Shown here: positions 57,943 through 64,000 of the stretch, in pieces
Numbering within the stretch: position 1 is the stretch's first letter
How the letters are laid out: every line of letters begins with the position of its first letter
Source: Fonsecaea monophora
Lineage: Eukaryota; Ascomycota; Eurotiomycetes; Chaetothyriales; Herpotrichiellaceae
Length of the DNA: 64,000 nt
Direction: 5' to 3'
Assembly: GCF_001642475.1 (NCBI RefSeq)
Contig: NW_019173940.1
Span: 434,001-498,000 of the forward strand
Position numbers and translations under genes: made by a program
The notes under the pieces: model-generated
Told to the model about the DNA's origin: nothing
Database searches by the model: none
Seen by the model: only the letters and a program-made list of their open reading frames with translations

Positions 57943-60033
57943 ATGGCTTCTTCAAAGATCGAAACTCCAGAGGTCGTCTGGCGGCCCGATAATCCAGAAA
58001 CAACAGAGCTGGCGAAATACAGGCATCATGTCAACGACAAGTTCAAGACGAAGTTCAGAAATACGAGAGAGCTGCAACGTTGGTCGACCACTAAGCCGCA
58101 CGACTTCTGGATCGACCTGTATACTTACCTGGACCTGGTCCCTGCCCTGCCCCAGGGGACACGGAAAGCATATGAAGACACAAGTTCGATGAGCAGCATC
58201 CCACGATTTTTCCCAGATGTTCGTCTGAACTATAGCGAGAACGTATTTTGCGCCGATCGTCAATCTAACGACATGGCGTTGATTGAGGTCAGAGAGGACC
58301 ATTTTGTCCAACAGAATGCAGCGCGGTACGTTACATGGCAGACCTTCCGGGAGGACGTCCGAAAGACTGTAAGTGCCCTCAAGCGCAGCGGTGTCGTAGC
58401 CGGCGATCGAGTCGGTGCGATAGTTGCAACATCAGGATGTGCTGTCACCCTGTTCTACGCAGCCGCAGCCATGGGGGCTATCTTTACCTCGATCAGCCCC
58501 GAGATTGGCGTCGAGGGTTGCGTTTCTAGACTCGACCAGGTCACACCCAAGATACTGTTCGTCGACAGCCACGTCCTGTACAAGGGGAAGGTGTTGTCAA
58601 CGGCAGAAAAACTCAAGACAATCGTTTCTCGCTTGAAGGAACGACCGGCGGTGTATGTCGTCCCGATCGCGGACTCCCCACCCGACTGGCCGAGTATCGA
58701 CCAATTCTGGAGTAAAGCGAGTCCTGCCGACGAGTTGAGGTTTGAAAGAGTGCCGTTCAATCATCCCCTGATGATTTGTTACTCTTCGGGTACTACCGGA
58801 GCTCCCAAATGTATTGTCCATCAACACGGCCTGATTCTGCAGCACAAGAAAATTTCAGTCGTCCACAACAACCTGTCCTATCGAGACGTCATCTTACAGT
58901 ACTCCAGCACTTCCTGGGTGGTGTTTTACACAATGTGCAGTCATCTCTCATCAGGGGGGACTCTTCTGGTCTACAATGGCAGCCCATTATACCCTGATGC
59001 CAAACAGCTTTTCCGCATATGTGAGAAATATCGGGTCACATATCTGGGAGTCTCTCCGCGCTTATTGCTCGAGGTTGAGCTATCAAACACCATTCCCAAG
59101 CTGGAATTTGATCTCTCAAGCCTGAAAACCGTCTACTGTACTGGCGCTCCGTTGTCGGGAGAACAATACCGGTGGTTCTATCGATCCATGCCTCCGAAGG
59201 CACAGATATGCAATGTCGCCGGCGGGACAGAGACGGCGACATCTGTTCTGGCACTAGACACGTGCGCGCCAGTGTATGTTGGCGAGATCCAGATTGCGGC
59301 CTTGGGGATGGATGTGGACATTCTAGATCCAGACACCGGTGAATCCAAGGCTGCCAGTGGAGAGGCCGGAGAGATGGTGATTAGAAAGCCATTTCCCAGT
59401 ATGCCCTGTTTCTTCTGGGGTGATGTTGGCGGTAAGATCTACAGGGCCGCCTATTTCGAGCGGTTCCCGCACATTGATTGCTGGGCTGTGCATGACTGGC
59501 TGAGTCAAAATCCGCAAACTGGTGGTTACGTTATGCATGGCAGAAGTGATGGCGTTCTGAGTATGTTGTTCTTTTATTGCGTTGTCAGCTGAACCGCTTC
59601 TCTAACAGTAATTACAGACCCTTCGGGCATCCGATTTGGAAGTGGCGAGATTTATGCCATCATTGAAGCGCCCCCCTTCACGAACTACATTTCAAACAGT
59701 CTCTGCGTGGGCCGACGCAGGCGGAATGATCCAGATGAGCAGGTGTTCTTGTTCTTGGTCATGAAACCAGGTATTCTCCTCGATGAAGCTCTGCGGACGC
59801 AGATAAGATCAGCCATCCGGGAAGGTCTATCGCCGCGACACGTTCCTAAATTTGTCCTTGCAGCTCCAGACATCCCAGTCACGGTAAACGGCAAGAAGGT
59901 GGAAACGGCTGTCAAGAAGATCTTGAATGGAGAGAAGGTGGTCCCGAGTTCAACGGTGCAGAACCCAGGCAGCTTGTCGTGGTTCGAGAAGTTTCGATTC
60001 GTGGAGTCCGAGTCCAGCAGTGCAAAATTGTAG
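57943..60033 (+). CDS. Acetoacetyl-CoA synthetase, PTS1 (AKL)
   Basis: Activates acetoacetate (or related short acids) to the CoA ester. Exons: 57943-59560 and 59618-60033, 57-nt intron (GTATGT...CAG); 677 residues, the normal AACS length. Seen: N-terminal VVWRPDNPETTELAKYR and the ACAS_N-like RELQRWSTTKPHDFWIDLY, ATSGCAV, the P-loop YSSGTTGAPKCIVH, TSWVVFYTM, NVAGGTETA, GYVMHGRSDGVLNPSGIRFGSGEIY and VTVNGKKVETAVKKIL with the acyl-transfer lysine. The C-terminus is AKL, a PTS1, which is notable for an enzyme family usually cytosolic. A second in-frame ATG at 57925 would add six residues. Followed tail-to-tail, after 70 bp, by TF-2. Confidence 0.95.
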
Positions 60034-60103
60034 CCCGCATCTATAGATCTATAGACACCGTTCCGCTTCTCAGATCAAGTTTCTGCTTGGCGAAACTTAT
60101 CGA

Positions 60104-62246
60104 TCAGCTCAGAACCGAGTTCTCAGTGAAGAACGCGTCATCGAACAACCACGCGGCATCGGTTCCGAGAGCGGTATCATTGAATAGAGGTAGATCTTCA
60201 TCGTGTATGCTACGCTGCAAGTCAACCTGGTCTGAGATTAAGGTCTGGGTTTGGGTCACCACTGGCTCCTCCCGTGGAAGAATTATATGTGGGAGCCTTG
60301 CATTGTCCTGCGAATCTCGATTGGTATCAGAAGACGACACTATGGGCCGGGTACTCTGGAAATGCCAACAACGACAGAGGTCTGGACTGAAAGCCTCGAA
60401 AAAGCGGCACAAGCTGGGCGTTAGCGGCACTGGCGCGTAGTCAAGCGTAGACTGTCCCCGGACCATCTCTCTCACCCTCAAGAGTGCACACGACACTCCG
60501 TTAGCAGATTGCCACCGGTGACCTAGGTGTCCGAGTACAGCCTTGATGACAGCAAAGTCGTCTTCAGTCTTCGTACGTAACTCGGTATAGCGGTAGCCCG
60601 TCAACCCGGTCAGACCGGCAGCAAGCGCGTAGAATGGGAAGATTGGACTAAGGTAGCGAATCTCATCCCTGGCCATTATTTCTTCCAACATCCCGGCGAT
60701 GAAAGAGGCCGCCATCAGTGCCGCCGTGGACTCAGGCGTATTAACCCTTGTACCCTTGTATAAAATCAACAAGGACACGAAATAGCAGATGTGCAGTTGA
60801 AACTTTTCGAGGCTATAAGCTGACAAGACTTTCGACGGCTGTTCGTGAGAAACTTTCAAGCTCGGTGGAAGTTGATGGATCCAGCAGAACAAAGAGTTCT
60901 CAAATGACTGTCTTCGCGCATCAGTGAGAAGTCGTCTCCGGTGCGCCTCAGCGAGGTCACCCATCTGGCGACAAATGCTGACGTGGGCAACAAAGAGGTG
61001 CGCATTGGTGTCCACGACCTGGAAGTCATTGATCGAGGGTGGGTTGACAGTCGAATCATCCAGGTTTATCGTCCGCGGACGCCCAACACCGACGGAGACT
61101 ATGTTATCGCGGGTCTATGATGTTTTGTGTCAACATATAAACATAACATGGCGGGGGGTGTGAGCTTACCACAAGCGTCCACCATAGCCTCCTTCTGAAG
61201 CCCTTGTGAGGCTGGTCTTTAGGCTCAAGATGGAGTCCCATCTGGTGAGCGAGCTCGATACCGATCCGAGTCCAAAAACTGCTCGTGTCTGTTGAAATGG
61301 TCTCCGGCCCTGTAGGATTCCACCACTGTAATAGGCACGTTGCGACAATCGACAACAACGTGTTGCGAGGATGGCCATGAAAGAACAATGTCCGTGCTCT
61401 CGCATAGTACTCCTGAGATGAGGCATACATCAAGGGACTATTGAGAACTCTGCTGCCCGCCAGAAAGACGGACTGCTGAAGCAACAAGGAGTCGTGGCGA
61501 TGATTGGGCTCATTGACCCAGCTGAGCTCGACGATGGGTGTCCATGGATGGCATCGCTCCATAAAGGCAGAGACCAAAGCTGCTCTGACCGGCCGCGGGG
61601 GCAAATCCAGCGCATGCTGAATCTGAAGAAAATGGAGGTCAGAGTCATGCGATGAAACATCGGGACGAGAGCGAGACGGACGACGAGTCAGGTCTTCCGT
61701 AAAGTGAATTTGGCCGCCTAGATATTCGCATCGGCCAACGTAGCTGTACTCGGCGGTCGAGGAGTCTCCAAAAACTGGGGAGGTGCGCTGATCAGAGTCA
61801 TCGACGACGATAGCAATCTGCTCCGAGCCCGTGACCACAGGCAGAGACGAGCGTGGAGGGCCCATAGATTCGTTGTGCTCCGCTACCTGACCTTGTTGCG
61901 TGACATTGGCAGAGTCATCGGGGGAGTCGGTGACGGTATATCGCCTCCGTTTTCTCCGGTGCGGTCTAGCCACAGATCAATCAGTATCAGAGGGGTCCTG
62001 TCATTGGAACGGTATTCTGGGTGCCAGAAAATCAAAGCAGAAATGGCCAACCTGGCCAGAGTCTCCGCTAGCGCTTTTGTGCTTGAGAATAAGTCAGGAG
62101 TAACATAAGATAAAATGGACTTACAAGCAATCGTATTCGCCCGACCGACAATTCGTGCAGGGTTGGCCGACCTGTGTCAGGTCACATTTGACCTTTCGTT
62201 TCCGGCAAATGATACATGCTCCATTGATTTTGGAAGCCTGTGACAT
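60104..62246 (-). CDS. Zn2Cys6 transcription factor with fungal_trans domain (TF-2)
   Basis: Exons: 62125-62246, 61170-61965 and 60104-61114; introns of 159 and 55 nt, 642 residues. Seen: the binuclear cluster C11-x2-C14-x6-C21-x8-C30-x2-C33-x6-C40, then a basic PHRRKRRRY linker. The middle-homology part includes VRAALVSAFMERCHPWTPIV, FFHGHPRNTLLSIVATCLLQWW, IELAHQMGLHLEP and RRLWWTLV-TRDNIVSVGVGRPRTINLDD. An acidic C-terminus with aromatic residues (FDDAFF) could be an activation region. It sits between acetoacetyl-CoA synthetase and an acyl-CoA dehydrogenase, divergent from the latter by 526 bp, so it may control these genes (inference). Confidence 0.93.
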
Positions 62247-62772
62247 TTTACGAGAAATCACCAGCACGACAGCTTTGGGTCAGGGAGAGGTGTGATTACC
62301 ACGATAAGTAGAAACCATGGGGGTCTTCGGATCACGTTTGTTAGTTCTCGAGGTAGATTGAGCTGTCTCTTTTTCAACCGAGAAAAGATTGGGGGGGGCG
62401 TTTGGAATGCGGAGAGCCCTTGGCGGTGCCTGGTGGTGGAGAACACTGCGATGAGTCTCTGAGATCGCCCTGATCGCCCTTTCCCACGACCTGTAGAATT
62501 TCTTGAATTCCGGAGGAGGCACACGTACCAGGCGATCCCCAAGCTCGGAGTTCCTCGGTTCCCCCACAAGCCCTCTACCGGGCTTGACACCAGGATTGCT
62601 TCGTCACGTCGAGGTGCTTACTCCGAGACTGTCCGTTACCCTCCCTAGTTCTCCGTTCTTTGAACCTTTACCAACCTGCCTCGTACTTATTGCACACCGG
62701 TTAGTTGACAGCACTTGTCGAATCGATTGAACATGATCAATCAATTAGTCCTGAACAATTGTGCCTCAAAAC
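62247..62772. promoter_or_regulatory. Divergent promoter TF-2 / acyl-CoA dehydrogenase with CCTCGG
   Basis: A 526-bp bidirectional promoter. CCTCGG lies at 62553-62558, 215 bp before the dehydrogenase ATG and about 310 bp before the TF-2 ATG, a sensible place for a FarA/CTF1-type site. Binding is inference from the core sequence only. Confidence 0.5.
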
Positions 62773-64000
62773 ATGGCAGAAAGTCGACTTCAGCCTTCCT
62801 CATCAACCGCTGGGTTTTTCCAGACATTCCCAGTCCTTCCACCGCGGTATTCGGCTTCGAGTGGTCTCCCAAACGCAAATGACTCCGAATGGAACAACCA
62901 TAAGAGGCTCTCGGATGATGCAGTGTTCGCACGTATCCTGTCCATCTACCTGCCTGGTAATGCAGGGCCGGCAATGCGCTCCATCCATGACTTCTCGCGC
63001 AGGGCTATCCATCCCTCGGTTCTCAGCCACTCGGTCGACGCTGAAATCAATCAACCTGTACTCCGCCCACTCAACACGTTCGGAGATGAGAACCGATCAG
63101 ACTCGCTCTGGACCACTGGTGGGTGGAAAGCCCTGAAAGCAATTGGTGTTGAAGAGGGGTTGGTGTCCACCGCATATACACCCGGACCCGTTTCATGGAA
63201 TCGTCGAGTGCACCAGTTTGGAAAGGTTCATGTTTGGGCGACGACTTCTGTAGTGACCCTGTGCCCTATGTCGATGACTGACGGAGCGGCGACGCTCTTG
63301 TCGAAGCATCTTAAGGACGACGATGGGGATCAGCCTGGTCGTGGGAAAGTGCTTGCCGAAGCATTCAACAGACTTACCTCGAATGAGCCAGACCGTGCTT
63401 GGACAAGCGGCCAATGGATGACGGAGCGGAGCGGCGGCAGTGATGTAAGCGGGACCGAGACCGTTGCAAGAAAGCTGACGCGGGAGGAGTTGGCCTTGGA
63501 TACCGAATCCCACCGAGATTGCGATGCCAATGGAATGCCTCTTGGACCCTGGCGAGTCGACGGATTCAAATGGTTTAGTAGTGCTACCGACTCCAATATG
63601 GCCATGCTGCTGGCGCGTACGGAAAAAGGAATTAGCATGTTCTATGCGCCGACTCGGCGTAGAATTGGCTCAAGCTCAGAGTCAACAGCCTCTGAACTGA
63701 ACGGCGTGCGCATTCAGCGACTGAAGAACAAGGTAGGCACGAAAGCTTTACCCACTGCTGAGCTGGAGCTCCGAGGAATGCGTGCCTGGTTGATTGGCGA
63801 AGAAGGAAAGGGAGTCAGGGAAATCGCTGGTTTAATCAACATAACAAGAATGCACAACGCGGTACGCAACGCGGGCTACTGGTCTCATGGCTTAGCTGTG
63901 TGTCGGGCATATTCCAAGGTGCGCAAGGTCCGTGGTGGTCTTTTACAGGACAATGCTCAACACCTTCGCTGGATGGCGGGAGAGACAGTGAAGTACTGGG
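62773..64000 (+). CDS. AidB-like acyl-CoA dehydrogenase (3' end beyond window)
   Basis: A single open frame from the ATG at 62773 to the window edge, 409 codons with no stop. Seen: FFQTFPVLPPRYSASSG near the N-terminus, an AidB-type N-terminal helical part (WTTGGWKALKAIGVEEG), VTLCPMSMTDGAATLL, and the FAD-binding stretch WTSGQWMTERSGGSDVSGTET. It continues with the beta domain GFKWFSSATDSNMAMLLART, and LKNKVGTKALPTAEL with MRAWLIGEEGKGVREIAGLINITRMHNAV leading into the C-terminal helices. Family members oxidise acyl-CoAs with FAD; AidB-like fungal forms may act on branched or long-chain substrates, often in peroxisomes. Its C-terminus, and any PTS1, is not visible. Divergent from TF-2. Confidence 0.94.
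   Translation, partial: MAESRLQPSSSTAGFFQTFPVLPPRYSASSGLPNANDSEWNNHKRLSDDAVFARILSIYLPGNAGPAMRSIHDFSRRAIHPSVLSHSVDAEINQPVLRPLNTFGDENRSDSLWTTGGWKALKAIGVEEGLVSTAYTPGPVSWNRRVHQFGKVHVWATTSVVTLCPMSMTDGAATLLSKHLKDDDGDQPGRGKVLAEAFNRLTSNEPDRAWTSGQWMTERSGGSDVSGTETVARKLTREELALDTESHRDCDANGMPLGPWRVDGFKWFSSATDSNMAMLLARTEKGISMFYAPTRRRIGSSSESTASELNGVRIQRLKNKVGTKALPTAELELRGMRAWLIGEEGKGVREIAGLINITRMHNAVRNAGYWSHGLAVCRAYSKVRKVRGGLLQDNAQHLRWMAGETVKYW

Overview
The window is nuclear DNA from a filamentous ascomycete (Pezizomycotina). Almost every gene is split by short GT-AG introns, mostly 45-80 nt, and intergenic spaces are about 0.5-2.5 kb. Typical filamentous-fungal families are present: a copper-fist regulator, two Zn2Cys6 regulators, a SesB/NB-ARC/TPR protein and a fungal wax-synthase relic. 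The protein flavour is closest to Eurotiomycetes, but the exact lineage is inference. No CRISPR, IS element or rRNA was seen, and no tRNA could be supported. All exon models were made by eye from frame, splice motifs and family conservation; most sum to a multiple of three.

Layout. 2-16 kb: a small ABM-fold monooxygenase and a cupin (divergent), a metallophosphoesterase, an AceA/Ace1-type copper-fist regulator, ATP-dependent PEP carboxykinase and peroxin PEX11. 17-19 kb: an eroded STAND/NACHT gene, then an intact 4-coumarate/aryl-CoA ligase-like enzyme ending in AKL. 22-29 kb: a Git1/PHO84-type phosphodiester transporter, proteasome subunit RPN7 and alanine aminotransferase. 29-41.6 kb: an alpha/beta hydrolase, three SDR oxidoreductases, a Zn2Cys6 regulator and a sugar-porter-type MFS transporter, which look like a catabolic or small metabolic cluster with no PKS or NRPS. 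43-50 kb: an accessory, fast-evolving island with a divergent kinase-like gene, a conserved fungal hypothetical broken by an in-frame TGA, a truncated and frameshifted wax synthase, and an intact SesB-NB-ARC-TPR NLR-like gene with near-identical TPR units. 51-56 kb: two secreted proteins, one DUF7872-like and one with a Gly/Pro region, a Thr stalk and a C-terminal beta-type module. 57.9-64 kb: acetoacetyl-CoA synthetase ending in AKL, a Zn2Cys6 regulator and an AidB-like acyl-CoA dehydrogenase cut by the window edge.

How the genes may work together. PEX11, two AKL-ending acyl-CoA synthetases, an acyl-CoA dehydrogenase and PEP carboxykinase all fit peroxisomal acyl/aryl-acid use and gluconeogenesis. 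CCTCGG/CCGAGG hexamers, the core known for fungal FarA/FarB/CTF1 fatty-acid regulators, lie upstream of four of these genes, although the hexamer is common. The most interesting parts for follow-up are the NLR island with its relics, the STAND relic at 17-18.7 kb, and the 29-41.6 kb SDR/transporter/regulator cluster.
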